DNA of 48,902 nucleotides from Acidobacteriota bacterium (GTDB lineage: Bacteria > Acidobacteriota > Thermoanaerobaculia > Multivoradales > JAGPDF01): contig JACTMI010000044.1 in assembly GCA_014584695.1 (NCBI GenBank), positions 1-48,902 on the forward strand, given 5' to 3'. The translations under genes and the position numbers were made by a program. Below are positions 7,095-18,755 of this stretch, one piece after another. The notes below the pieces were generated by a model that was not told the origin of the DNA, made no database searches, and was given only the letters and a program-made list of their open reading frames with translations. The stretch's first letter is position 1, and the number at the start of each line of letters is the position of its first letter.

Positions 7095-8560
7095 ATGCCG
7101 CCGCCGCCGCCCCCCTGTTCAGAATTGGTCGCGGTTGCCCGCGCCGAGTTGGCACGGGGCTCGCGGGGACCCTGGCTCGTCGCCTTCTCCGGCGGACCCG
7201 ACTCGACCGCGCTCGCCACCGCGCTCGCCGGGGCAGATCCAGCGCTCGGCCTCGTTCTCATCCTGGTCCACGTCGACCACGGACTCGACGCCGAATCGTC
7301 CGAGCGAGCTGAGCGAGCGGCATCGATCGCGCGCCGGTTGCGCCTCCCCTTCCACCTCGAGCGGCGCGACGTGCGGGCGCAGCGCGGACGCGGCGAGAAC
7401 CTCGAGGCGGCGGCCCGGAGGGTGCGCTACGCCACGCTCGAGGCGATACGCCTCCGGCTCGGCGCCGACCGGATCCTCACGGCTCATCATCGCGACGACC
7501 AGGTCGAGACCGCGCTCATGCGGCTGCGCTCCGGCAGCGGGATCTTCGGACTGGCGGGGATTCAGGAGCGGTTCGGGGCGGTCTGGCGTCCGGCGCTCCG
7601 GCTCCCTCGCGCCGCGCTGCGCGCCGCGCTCGACGAGTCGAGCCCCGTGCCGATCGAGGATCCCACGAATCACGATCTCACCCGCGACCGCAACCGGATC
7701 CGACACCGGCTGCTGCCCCGCCTCCTGGCGGTGGAGCCAGAGCTCGAAGCCGCCCTCGCGGCCCTCGCCGAAGCAGCCGCTCGGGCTCGTCCGATGGTCG
7801 CGGGGCGGGTCCGGTCGAGCTACGAAATGCGCTCGAACGGCGCCTGGACAGAGCTGTCGGTGGAGGCACTTCGTCGCCACCCGCAGCCACTCAACCTGCT
7901 GGCGCTCCAGGTGCTCGAGGAAGAAGCCGGCTTCCCGACCCCGTCTTCGGCTCGGTCTCGCGCCGAGCTGATCCGCCAGGTTCTGGCGGCGACGGTCAAC
8001 GAGCTTTCGGGAGCCGGAGGGCGCCGGCTGCGCCGCCTCCAAGGAGGCCGCCTGGCGCTCGCGCGCCCGGGCGCACCCCCCGACTCTCCAGGTTCGTTCT
8101 CGTATACTCTGAGCGCGCCGGGTGAGGTCGCGGTGACCGAGCTCGGTGGGGTGATGCGGCTCACGCGTCGCGCGGTCGAACCCTGGATGTCGAAGGGCGA
8201 GCCGGATCGCGCGGCGCTCCGTTTGCCGGAGTCGGCGCCTCGCGGCCTCGAGGTGCGCAACCGCCGTCCAGGGGACCGGTTGCGACCGCTCGGAGCGCCG
8301 GGAATGCGGCGGCTCAAGGAGGTGTTGATCGACCGGAAGGTCGCGCGCGCGGAACGCGACCGGATTCCCTTGCTGATCGTCGACGGACGGATCGCCTGGG
8401 TGCCGGGGATCACGATCGACGACGCGTTCCGGCTCGCGGACCCGGTCGGGAACGCGGGGTCCGACTGCTGGGTCGCCGAGTGGCGATTCGACCATCAGCC
8501 GCCGGTTCCACGTAGTACATTCCAGCGGACGGCCTGCAACGGCCCGGAGGACGAAGAGAC

Positions 8561-8564
<4 letters not shown>
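7095..8564 (+). CDS. tilS: tRNA(Ile)-lysidine synthase
   Basis: A 489-residue N-type ATP pyrophosphatase that converts C34 of tRNA-Ile2 to lysidine so that it reads AUA. The PP-loop SGGPDST is at residues 32-38. The N-terminal domain has the typical [18 protein letters not shown] and RNRIRH motifs. The C-terminal part (about residues 365-470, with [11 protein letters not shown] and KEVLIDRKV) matches the tRNA-binding region of long TilS forms. It is first in the tilS-ftsH-folP-cdaA-cdaR-glmM operon. Its TGA overlaps the TTG start of ftsH by 4 nt, so the two are translationally coupled. Confidence 0.95.
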
Positions 8565-10507
<1,943 letters not shown>

Positions 10508-10598
10508 GCGCCTCGTCATCGCGCCCTCCCCGTGAGGCCCCTCCGGCGGTACCGGCGTGGCATCGTCTAGACTTGGCCTCGGCCGAGACGACCTCGCG

Positions 10599-11498
10599 AT
10601 GACCGCCCTCGACGCCCTCGACAGCCGCCTGACCTTCTCGCTCGCGCTGCCGCGGGGCCGGCGGTTGCCTCTCGAGGCGGGTCGGCCGGCGCTCATGGGG
10701 GTGGTCAACATCACGCCGGATTCCTTCAGCGACGGCGGCCGCTTCCTCGCTCCGACGCGAGCGGTCGAGCACGCGCTGCGGCTGGTCGACGAGGGCGCCG
10801 ACCTGCTCGACCTGGGGGCGGAGTCGACGCGACCGGGCGGTGGCGTCTACGGCACCGGCGCGAGCTGGATTCCCGCCGAGCAGGAGCTCGACCGGCTGCT
10901 GCCGGTGCTCGAGACGCTGCGCGCCCGGACGGCGGCCCCGATCTCCGTGGACACCCGCAAGGCGGCGGTGGCGGCGGCGGCGCTCACCGCCGGCGCCGAC
11001 CTGATCAACGACGTCTCCGCGCTGGCTGATCCGGCGATGGCGCCCCTCCTCGCTTCGGCGGGCTGTCCGGTGGTCCTGATGCACGCCCGCGGCGAGCTCG
11101 CCACCATGCAGCGCGACATCGCCTTCACGGACGTCGTCGCGGAAGTCACCCACGAGCTCGCCGAGGCCCGGGCCCGCGCCGTGGCCGCGGGGATCCCCGC
11201 GGACCAGGTCCTGCTCGACCCGGGACTGGGTTTCGGCAAGACCGCGGCGCAGAGCCTGCGGCTGCTCGCGAGCGTCGACCACCTGGCGGCGCTCGGTTCG
11301 CCGGTGGTGATCGGCGCCTCGCGCAAGAGCTTTCTCGGCGCGGCGAGCGGAGCGGCGGTCGAGGACCGCCTTCCCGCCAGTCTGGCGGCGGCGGCCGCGG
11401 CCGCCGGCGCGGGCGCCGCGGTGCTGCGCGTCCACGACGTCGCCGCCACCCGGCAGTTCCTGGCCGTCCGCCGCGTCCTCGCGGAGGCGCGGGAGTGA
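10599..11498 (+). CDS. folP: Dihydropteroate synthase
   Basis: A 299-residue folate-pathway enzyme joining p-aminobenzoate to hydroxymethyl-dihydropterin pyrophosphate. Motifs in order: MGVVNITPDSFSDGG (pterin/pyrophosphate loop), DLGAESTRPGG, VSVDTRK-type strand (ISVDTRK), DPGLGFGKT and SRKSFLG, ending with the RVHDV strand. The start is uncertain: I take the ATG at 10599; a GTG at 10557 is in frame and neither has a strong ribosome site. The stop overlaps the GTG start of cdaA (GTGA). FtsH precedes it; folP next to ftsH is a known bacterial arrangement. Confidence 0.95.
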   Translation: MTALDALDSRLTFSLALPRGRRLPLEAGRPALMGVVNITPDSFSDGGRFLAPTRAVEHALRLVDEGADLLDLGAESTRPGGGVYGTGASWIPAEQELDRLLPVLETLRARTAAPISVDTRKAAVAAAALTAGADLINDVSALADPAMAPLLASAGCPVVLMHARGELATMQRDIAFTDVVAEVTHELAEARARAVAAGIPADQVLLDPGLGFGKTAAQSLRLLASVDHLAALGSPVVIGASRKSFLGAASGAAVEDRLPASLAAAAAAAGAGAAVLRVHDVAATRQFLAVRRVLAEARE

Positions 11499-12292
11499 GC
11501 GTCCAGGAGTTCGCCGAGCTGGTCACCTGGCACGACCTGGTCGACATCGTGCTGGTCGCCATCCTCTTTTACAACCTCCTGCTCCTCATTCGCGGCACCC
11601 GCGCCGTGCAGATGGTCACCGGCATGTTCCTGGCGGCCGGCGTCTACTACCTGGCCCGGCTGGGCAAGCTGGTCACGGTCTCGACCATCGTCGAGAAGTT
11701 CCTGATCTTCCTGCCGTTCGCGATCATCGTGCTGTTCCAGCACGAGATCCGGCGCGCGCTGGCCAACTTCGGGCGCCAGCCCTTCTTCCGGGCAAACCGC
11801 CAGAAGCTCCAGGCCTCCCACAACGACGCGGTCCTCGCCGCCGCCACGCTCGCCTCGCGGCGCATCGGCGCGTTGATCGTCTTCGAGCGACGCGAGGGGC
11901 TGCGCAACTACGCCGAGAACGGCATCCCGCTCGACGCGCTGGTCTCGTTCGATCTGCTGATCAACATCTTCGCGCCCGACACGCCTCTCCACGACGGTGC
12001 AGTGATCGTGCAGGGGGAGCGGATCGCCGCGGCCGCCTGCTTCCTGCCGCTGTCCACGGATCCCGAGCTATCGAAAGAGCTCGGATCGCGCCACCGCGCG
12101 GCGCTCGGCATCAGCGAGGAGACCGATGCCCTCGCGGTGGTCGTCTCGGAGGAAAACGGCAAGATCTCCCTGGCGGTCGGCGGCAAGCTGCTCCGCGACC
12201 TCGATGCCAAGCGGCTGCGCGGCCATCTCCAGGAGTTGCTGGTGGAAGCGGCGGAATCCGCGCCCGCCGGCCGCGTGAAGGAGGCACCATGA
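11495..12292 (+). CDS. cdaA: Diadenylate cyclase CdaA (DisA_N/DAC domain)
   Basis: A 265-residue membrane enzyme making cyclic di-AMP from two ATP. Three N-terminal membrane helices (about 14-32, 36-55, 65-82) precede the DAC domain. The domain has the two key motifs: DGA (167-169, in LHDGAVIV) and RHR (199-201, in GSRHRAALGISE). The GTG start at 11495 overlaps the folP stop and has GGAGG seven bases upstream. Its stop overlaps cdaR (ATGA). The order cdaA-cdaR-glmM is the conserved c-di-AMP module best known in Firmicutes, where CdaR and GlmM modulate the cyclase. It implies c-di-AMP signalling in this Gram-negative-like organism. Confidence 0.95.
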   Translation: MSVQEFAELVTWHDLVDIVLVAILFYNLLLLIRGTRAVQMVTGMFLAAGVYYLARLGKLVTVSTIVEKFLIFLPFAIIVLFQHEIRRALANFGRQPFFRANRQKLQASHNDAVLAAATLASRRIGALIVFERREGLRNYAENGIPLDALVSFDLLINIFAPDTPLHDGAVIVQGERIAAAACFLPLSTDPELSKELGSRHRAALGISEETDALAVVVSEENGKISLAVGGKLLRDLDAKRLRGHLQELLVEAAESAPAGRVKEAP

Positions 12293-13002
12293 CCACCTCG
12301 ACGCAGCTCTGGGGCCTCCGCCTGCTGGCGGTCTTCGCGGCGGTGGTGGTCTGGTTCTTCGCGTCGGTCGGCAAGCGCGAGCGGCTGTCCGAGAAGCAGA
12401 TCGACGCCGCGCTCACCTACAACACGCCGCGGGGTCTGATCCTCCTCGATCCGGTCCAGTCGGTGAAGGTCCGGTTGCGTGGTCCGGATCGGAGGATTCG
12501 CAACCTGGCACCGTTCGTCGTCGACGTGATGGTCGACCTGACCGGCTACGAGCCGGGCGCGGCCGACATTCACCTGGCGCCGGAGAACGTGCTGCGGCCG
12601 GACGAGATCGACGTGCTGTCGGTCGAACCGAACAGTCTGCGACTGCGGCTCGACCGGGAAGGCAACCGCCAACTGCCGGTGGTCCCGCGCATCGTCGGCG
12701 AGCCGGCCGGCGGGGCGGTGCCGGGCACACCGCGGGTAATCCCCGAGCTGGCGAACCTGCAAGGACCGCAGAGCCTGCTGGCCGACTTGGCGTCGGTGAC
12801 GACCAGTCCCATCTCGCTCGACGGCCACGCGCTCAGCTTTTCGCAGACGGTTTCGATCGTCCCCCCCGATCCGCTGCTGCGGGTCCTGGAGCCCTCGGTG
12901 GTGACCGTCCAGATCCCGATGGTCACACCGGATGCCGACCAAGAGCCGGAGGAGGAGGAGTCCGGCCGGACGCGGACCGAGCGCTCGAGGAGCCCGTCCT
13001 GA
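12289..13002 (+). CDS. cdaR: YbbR-domain protein CdaR, regulator of CdaA
   Basis: A 237-residue protein with one N-terminal membrane anchor (about 8-27) and an extracytoplasmic part with two YbbR-like beta domains. Recognisable strands lie around TPRGLILLDPVQSVKVRLRG and PNSLRLRLDREGNRQLPVVP. Family members usually carry three or four YbbR repeats, so this is a short form. The tail is acidic then basic. Start ATG at 12289 with AAGGAGG upstream, overlapping cdaA; its TGA overlaps the proposed CTG start of glmM. It probably binds CdaA in the membrane and tunes c-di-AMP output. Confidence 0.85.
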   Translation: MTTSTQLWGLRLLAVFAAVVVWFFASVGKRERLSEKQIDAALTYNTPRGLILLDPVQSVKVRLRGPDRRIRNLAPFVVDVMVDLTGYEPGAADIHLAPENVLRPDEIDVLSVEPNSLRLRLDREGNRQLPVVPRIVGEPAGGAVPGTPRVIPELANLQGPQSLLADLASVTTSPISLDGHALSFSQTVSIVPPDPLLRVLEPSVVTVQIPMVTPDADQEPEEEESGRTRTERSRSPS

Positions 13003-14339
13003 GCGCGGCGCTGTTCGGCACCGACGGCATTCGCGGACACTTCGGTGCAGAGCCGCTGGTCGAGCCGACCGTGCGACGGATCGGCGCGGCGCTGGGCGAG
13101 TACCTGGCGCGGAGGGCTCCGGGCCCGCGCGTGCTGCTCGCCGGCGATACGCGGGCCTCGAGCCCGGCGCTCGCCGCCTGGATCGCCGCCGGTCTCGCCG
13201 CCCGCGGGGCGGTCCCCATCGACCTCGGCACCCTGCCGACCGCAGCCGTGGCGCGGCTGGTACCGGCGACCGGCGCCGCCGCCGGCGTGGTGCTCTCCGC
13301 CAGCCACAACCCGGCCGCGGACAACGGCATCAAGCTGGTCGGAGCGGATGGCTTCAAGTGGCGCCCGGAAGAGGAGACGGAGCTGGCGCGTCGGATCGCG
13401 GCGAGCTCGACTCCTCCGGCGCTCGCCGGAGCCGTGGAGATCGACTCCAGCGGTCGGCGGCGCTATCTCGAGGCGTTGCGCGCCGAATTTCCTGGGCGGC
13501 CGTTGACCGGCATGAAGGTGGCGTTGGATTGCGCGAACGGCGCCGCTTCCGGCCTGGCAGCGGAGCTGTTCGAGACGCTGGGCGCCAGCACGGAGACGAT
13601 CTTCGACCAGCCCGACGGCACCAACATCAATGCCGGTTGTGGCTCGACCCACCCCGACGCCCTGATCGAGCATGTTCGGGCGTCGCGTTTCGACCTCGCA
13701 TTCGCCTTCGATGGTGACGCCGATCGGGCGCTCCTGGTCGACGGCAACGGAGCTCTGCGCGACGGCGACGCGATGCTCTACCTCTGGGCGGCCGATCTGA
13801 TGCGCGCCGGCGCCCTCGAGCCCGCCACGATCGTCGCCACGTCGATGAGCAACCTCGGCCTCGAGCACGCGCTGGAACGGCTCGGCGTCGGCGTGATCCG
13901 CAGTGGCGTCGGAGATCGCGAAGTGGTGGCGACCCTGCTCGAGCGTGGCTTGCGCTTGGGCGGGGAGCAGAGCGGCCACCTGGTCGACCTGCGCCGCGCC
14001 ACCACCGGCGACGGCCTGCTCACGGCGCTCGCGATCGCCGATCTGGTCGCACGCTCCGGGCGGCCGGTAACCGAGCTGCTGGCCGGATTCGTTCGCTACC
14101 CACAGCGGATCGAAAACGTCCGGGTGGCGCGCAAGCCGGCCCTCGATTCCCTGCCGCGGGTCGTCGCGGCCGCGCGCGAAGTCGAGCGCCGACTCGGCCA
14201 CGACGGCCGGCTGGTGCTCCGCTACAGCGGCACGGAGCCACTCGCCCGCATCATGCTCGAGGGCCCGGAGGAGTCGCTGATCCGCTCCCTCGCCTCCCAG
14301 CTCGCGGAGGCCATCCGCGCCGAGATCGGCGCCCACTGA
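12999..14339 (+). CDS. glmM: Phosphoglucosamine mutase, with a CTG start codon
   Basis: A 446-residue enzyme converting glucosamine-6-phosphate to glucosamine-1-phosphate for peptidoglycan and LPS. Motifs: N-terminal LFGTDGIRG, active-site SASHNP with phospho-Ser102, metal site FDGDADRA, GGEQSGHL and phosphate loop RYSGTEPLARI. The essential FGTDGIRG lies upstream of the first GTG (13071), so that start would truncate the enzyme. The only plausible initiator is CTG at 12999, in a CTGA overlap with the cdaR stop, with GAGGAG six bases upstream. No ATG, GTG or TTG is available in frame before the motif. It ends the operon. Confidence 0.93.
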   Translation: MSAALFGTDGIRGHFGAEPLVEPTVRRIGAALGEYLARRAPGPRVLLAGDTRASSPALAAWIAAGLAARGAVPIDLGTLPTAAVARLVPATGAAAGVVLSASHNPAADNGIKLVGADGFKWRPEEETELARRIAASSTPPALAGAVEIDSSGRRRYLEALRAEFPGRPLTGMKVALDCANGAASGLAAELFETLGASTETIFDQPDGTNINAGCGSTHPDALIEHVRASRFDLAFAFDGDADRALLVDGNGALRDGDAMLYLWAADLMRAGALEPATIVATSMSNLGLEHALERLGVGVIRSGVGDREVVATLLERGLRLGGEQSGHLVDLRRATTGDGLLTALAIADLVARSGRPVTELLAGFVRYPQRIENVRVARKPALDSLPRVVAAAREVERRLGHDGRLVLRYSGTEPLARIMLEGPEESLIRSLASQLAEAIRAEIGAH

Positions 14340-14553
14340 CCGGCACGCCCGCCGCGCCAGGAGCTCTGGTGGCGAGAGAGGCGAGAAGACGATCCCCGAG
14401 CGGTGCGGCAGCGAGCCTCCAGGTGACGATTCCGCCCGCGGAAGCGTCGGGGACCGGCCGCCAACGCATTCCCGTCTCCGTCCTCTCTGCTCGGGGCGGT
14501 GGTTGCCCGGAAGCGTCGGCAGGAGCCGCGCGGCGAGAGGATCCGGAGCGCGA

Positions 14554-15288
14554 TCAGGCGCCAGGAGCCGGAGCCAGCGCGGCGAGGTAGGCGCGGACGG
14601 TGGCGGCGAGGCCGCGCTCGAGGGCGTCGGAGATCAGCGCATGGCCGATCGAGACCTCGGCGAGGCCCGGCAGGTGCGCCGCCAGATGGGGCAGGTTCTC
14701 GAGGTCGAGATCGTGGCCGGCGTTGATGCCGAGGCCGGCCGCGCGGGCGCTCTCGGCGGTCGCCCGGTAGCGCGCGAAAACCTCGTCTCGTCGAGAGGTC
14801 GGAAAGGCCCGCGCGTAGGCCTCGGTATAGAGCTCGATCCGGTCGGCGCCGGCCTCGACCGCGCCCGCGACCTCCGCCGGATCGGGATCGAGGAACAGAG
14901 AGACCCGGCAACCCGCCGCGCGCAGCCGCGCCACCACCTCCCGGAGCCAGGCCCGGTCGACGCGGGCGAAGCGCCAGCCGGCGTTCGAGGTCAAGACGTC
15001 CGGAGGGTCGGGCACCAGGGTCGCCTGCGCCGGCCGGACCTCCTCGGCCAGCGCCAGCCAGGGCTCGGCCGGATAACCCTCGATGTTCAGCTCGACCGGC
15101 AGCCAACCCGCCAGCTCGAGCACGTCGGCGCGCCGGATGTGCCGCTCGTCGGGCCGCGGATGCACCGTGATGCCATGACAGCCCGCGCCGATCGCGATCT
15201 CGGCCGCGCGCCGCACGCTCGGGCGGTCGCCACCGCGCGCGTTGCGCAGCGTCGCCACCTTGTTGACGTTGACGGAGAGCCGGATCAT
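14554..15288 (-). CDS. pdxJ: Pyridoxine 5'-phosphate synthase
   Basis: A 244-residue TIM-barrel enzyme, the usual family length, which closes the ring of pyridoxine 5'-phosphate from 1-deoxyxylulose 5-phosphate and aminoacetone 3-phosphate. Motifs: LSVNVNKVATLRNARG at the N-terminus, GITVHPRPDERHI, ELNIEGYP, and GINAGHDLDLENL near the C-terminus. ATG at 15288. It is convergent with glmM; the 214-bp gap between them holds an 11-base direct repeat (GGAAGCGTCGG at 14440 and 14509) but no clear terminator. Immediately upstream are a small hypothetical gene and a response regulator on the same strand. Confidence 0.95.
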   Translation of the reverse strand: MIRLSVNVNKVATLRNARGGDRPSVRRAAEIAIGAGCHGITVHPRPDERHIRRADVLELAGWLPVELNIEGYPAEPWLALAEEVRPAQATLVPDPPDVLTSNAGWRFARVDRAWLREVVARLRAAGCRVSLFLDPDPAEVAGAVEAGADRIELYTEAYARAFPTSRRDEVFARYRATAESARAAGLGINAGHDLDLENLPHLAAHLPGLAEVSIGHALISDALERGLAATVRAYLAALAPAPGA

Positions 15289-15331
15289 CGCTTCGAACCA
15301 CCGCGCGCCGGCGCGCTCCGGCCGGACGGGT

Positions 15332-15547
15332 TCAGCGTTCGACCTCGACCGAGAGGCCCGGAGTCTCCTCGAGCTCGGTCGACAGGACGAAGGTCTTGGC
15401 GATCGGCAGCAGCGCCCGCCGGGGACCGGCGGCGGTCTGGAGATTCACCTCGTAGTAGCCGTGGGGGCTGATCGCGAGCAGCCGCGCGCGCTTGGCTTCC
15501 CCGGCGATCTGATCGAAGTAGAGCAGCACCTCGGTCGGCGTTTCCAT
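15332..15547 (-). CDS. Small hypothetical protein downstream of the NtrC-type regulator
   Basis: A 71-residue acidic protein without signal peptide or membrane segment. It has alternating strand-like stretches (TEVLLYFDQIAG, YYEVNLQTAAG, KTFVLSTELEET), which suggests a small beta domain. The ATG at 15547 is preceded by GAGGAG, which is formed by the last two Glu codons of the response-regulator gene. The start lies only 6 bp after that gene's stop, so the two are coupled. I do not recognise the family. A partner of the regulator is possible but unproven. Confidence 0.65.
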   Translation of the reverse strand: METPTEVLLYFDQIAGEAKRARLLAISPHGYYEVNLQTAAGPRRALLPIAKTFVLSTELEETPGLSVEVER

Positions 15548-15553
15548 CCGCTT

Positions 15554-16963
<1,410 letters not shown>

Positions 16964-17017
16964 GACCGGCCATTCTGGCACAGGCCCGGGCCGACCGGAC
17001 GGCTGCGAGCCGCCTGA

Positions 17018-18736
17018 TCAGCCGCCCGGCGCTCCGCAGGGGAAGGCCGAGGTGTCGGTGACCGCCGGCGCGGCGGTCCCCAGCGCGTTCAGGTAGAGGC
17101 GCACCTCGCCGGTGGCGGTGTCGGTGACCCGCAGGCGGTATCCGACATCGGTCGTCGCGGCCGCGAAGAACCAGAATCGGTCGTTCAGGCCGCAGCCGTC
17201 GAGCACCTTGACCAGCAGCTCGAGGTTGGCCGGGGCGAAGAACCAGAACAGCCCCGAGTCGGCTCCCCTCGGCAGCGCACGGCCGCGCCCGGTTCCGCCC
17301 TGGAAATCGATCCACTCCACTTCGACCGCGAAGCGTCCACCCTGCAGGCAGAGCCGCTCCAGCGACGGGAAACAGCTCGCCGGGTCCGCCGCCAGGAATT
17401 CGTCGAGGCGGACGAGCGCCCGGTCCGCCTGCAACACGCCGTGGCCATAGATCGGGTCGAACCCCGGAGCGCCGCGATCGAGAGCCGATTCCTCGAGCGC
17501 GCGCCGAATCTGGTAGCGGTTCGCTTCCGGCCGCCGGGACCGCAGGAGCGCCGCGGCGGCGGCCACGTGCGGCCCGGCGAACGAAGTCCCCTGCCAGCGG
17601 CAGTAAGCGAAGGGGAGAGCCGGCAGGCAGATCCGGCCGAGCGTCTCCTGGAGGATGCCGTCGGGGTGGCCGTCGCCATCGCGATCGACCGTGGTATCCC
17701 CGCTCGGAGCGGCGAGCGACAGCGCGCTGCCCCAGCTCGAGTAGACGGCGCGCAGCAGTTGCGCGTCGACACCCGCGACACCGAGGACGTCGGGGTGATT
17801 GGCGGGGAACCCGATCCGATCCTGGGCGGCGTTGCCGGCGATCGCGACCACCACGACGTCGGCGGCGGCGGCACGCGCCAGCGCGTCGTTCTCGATCGCG
17901 GTCGAACACTCCGGCCAGTCCTGCCCCGGACAGGCGAAGCCGAGCGAGAGCGTGATCACGCCCGCCCCGCGCTCGACCGCCCAGTCGATCGCCCGGGCGA
18001 CGTCGGAAGCGGCGCAGGCGCCGTCGTCGGTGCACGCGCGCACGGCGAGCAGCCGGGCGCCGTGCGCCAGCCCCGCGGCCCCTTCGCCGTTGTCTGTGCA
18101 CTGGGCGACGATGCCGGCAATGAAGGTGCCGTGGCCGTGCCGATCGACGGCAGCCCCCGCGCCCTCGAGGTCCACCACCGCGTCGTACTCCCCCGCCAGC
18201 GGCGCGCAGCGCAGGTCCCGGCCGCCGGTCGAGATGCCGCTGTCGATGACCGCGACCGCGACGCCGGTGCCGCGGGAGAGCTCCCACGCCGCCTCCGCCC
18301 CGACTCGCCGGTGATGCCACTGCTGCGGGAAGAGCGGATCGTTCGGGGAGCTCGCGGTCGCCGCGGGCGCCCCGGGGGCCAGCTCCGAGAGAGCGGGCGG
18401 AGGTTCGAGCCAGTAGGTCCGGTCGCCCTCGAGCTGGTCGACGCCCGGCTTGCGAGCGAGGTGCGCCAGCGCTCCCTCCCGGCGATCGGCTGACGGCAGG
18501 GAGAGCCGGTACCAGTCGCCGAAGAGGTGCTCGACGCCGTCGCCCAGCACCGCGCGGAAATCGGCTCCCGGGGAGAGGCGGACGAGCACGCGACCCGCCG
18601 CGCCGGCTCTACCCTCGCCTGGAGCCGGAGAGCTCCGGTCCGGAAGCGCGGCGCTCTCGGCCCGGACGGCGGGGAGGACCGCCGGCGCGGTGGCGCCGAT
18701 CAGCGCGAGCGCCAACGCCCGAGTGCGCGCGTTCAC
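17018..18736 (-). CDS. Secreted subtilisin-like (S8) serine protease with C-terminal accessory domain
   Basis: A 572-residue exported protease. Signal peptide about 1-26, a propeptide-like segment to about residue 115, then the S8 domain with catalytic Asp165 (VIDSGIS), His202 (HGHGTFIAG), oxyanion Asn302 (IAGN) and Ser385 (GTSFAGP). Several Cys suggest disulfides. The last ~115 residues form a separate domain with LCLQGGRFAVEVEW, DSGLFWFFAPAN, KVLDGCGLNDRFWFF and VTDTATGEVRLYLN. I associate this module with secreted proteins of Acidobacteriota-type genomes, from memory only. The GTG start at 18736 lacks a good ribosome site. It begins 19 bp after fhs ends, so it may be read through from fhs. 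Confidence 0.92.
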   Translation of the reverse strand: MNARTRALALALIGATAPAVLPAVRAESAALPDRSSPAPGEGRAGAAGRVLVRLSPGADFRAVLGDGVEHLFGDWYRLSLPSADRREGALAHLARKPGVDQLEGDRTYWLEPPPALSELAPGAPAATASSPNDPLFPQQWHHRRVGAEAAWELSRGTGVAVAVIDSGISTGGRDLRCAPLAGEYDAVVDLEGAGAAVDRHGHGTFIAGIVAQCTDNGEGAAGLAHGARLLAVRACTDDGACAASDVARAIDWAVERGAGVITLSLGFACPGQDWPECSTAIENDALARAAAADVVVVAIAGNAAQDRIGFPANHPDVLGVAGVDAQLLRAVYSSWGSALSLAAPSGDTTVDRDGDGHPDGILQETLGRICLPALPFAYCRWQGTSFAGPHVAAAAALLRSRRPEANRYQIRRALEESALDRGAPGFDPIYGHGVLQADRALVRLDEFLAADPASCFPSLERLCLQGGRFAVEVEWIDFQGGTGRGRALPRGADSGLFWFFAPANLELLVKVLDGCGLNDRFWFFAAATTDVGYRLRVTDTATGEVRLYLNALGTAAPAVTDTSAFPCGAPGG

Positions 18737-18755
18737 CCTCGGCCCCGCGCGCTGT

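Noticed and set aside
13071-14339. GTG at 13071 as the start of glmM
   Set aside because: It would remove the conserved FGTDGIRG motif, which is in frame just upstream.
14340-14553. Terminator or small gene between glmM and pdxJ
   Set aside because: Only an 11-base direct repeat is visible; no convincing hairpin with T-tract and no start with ribosome site was found.
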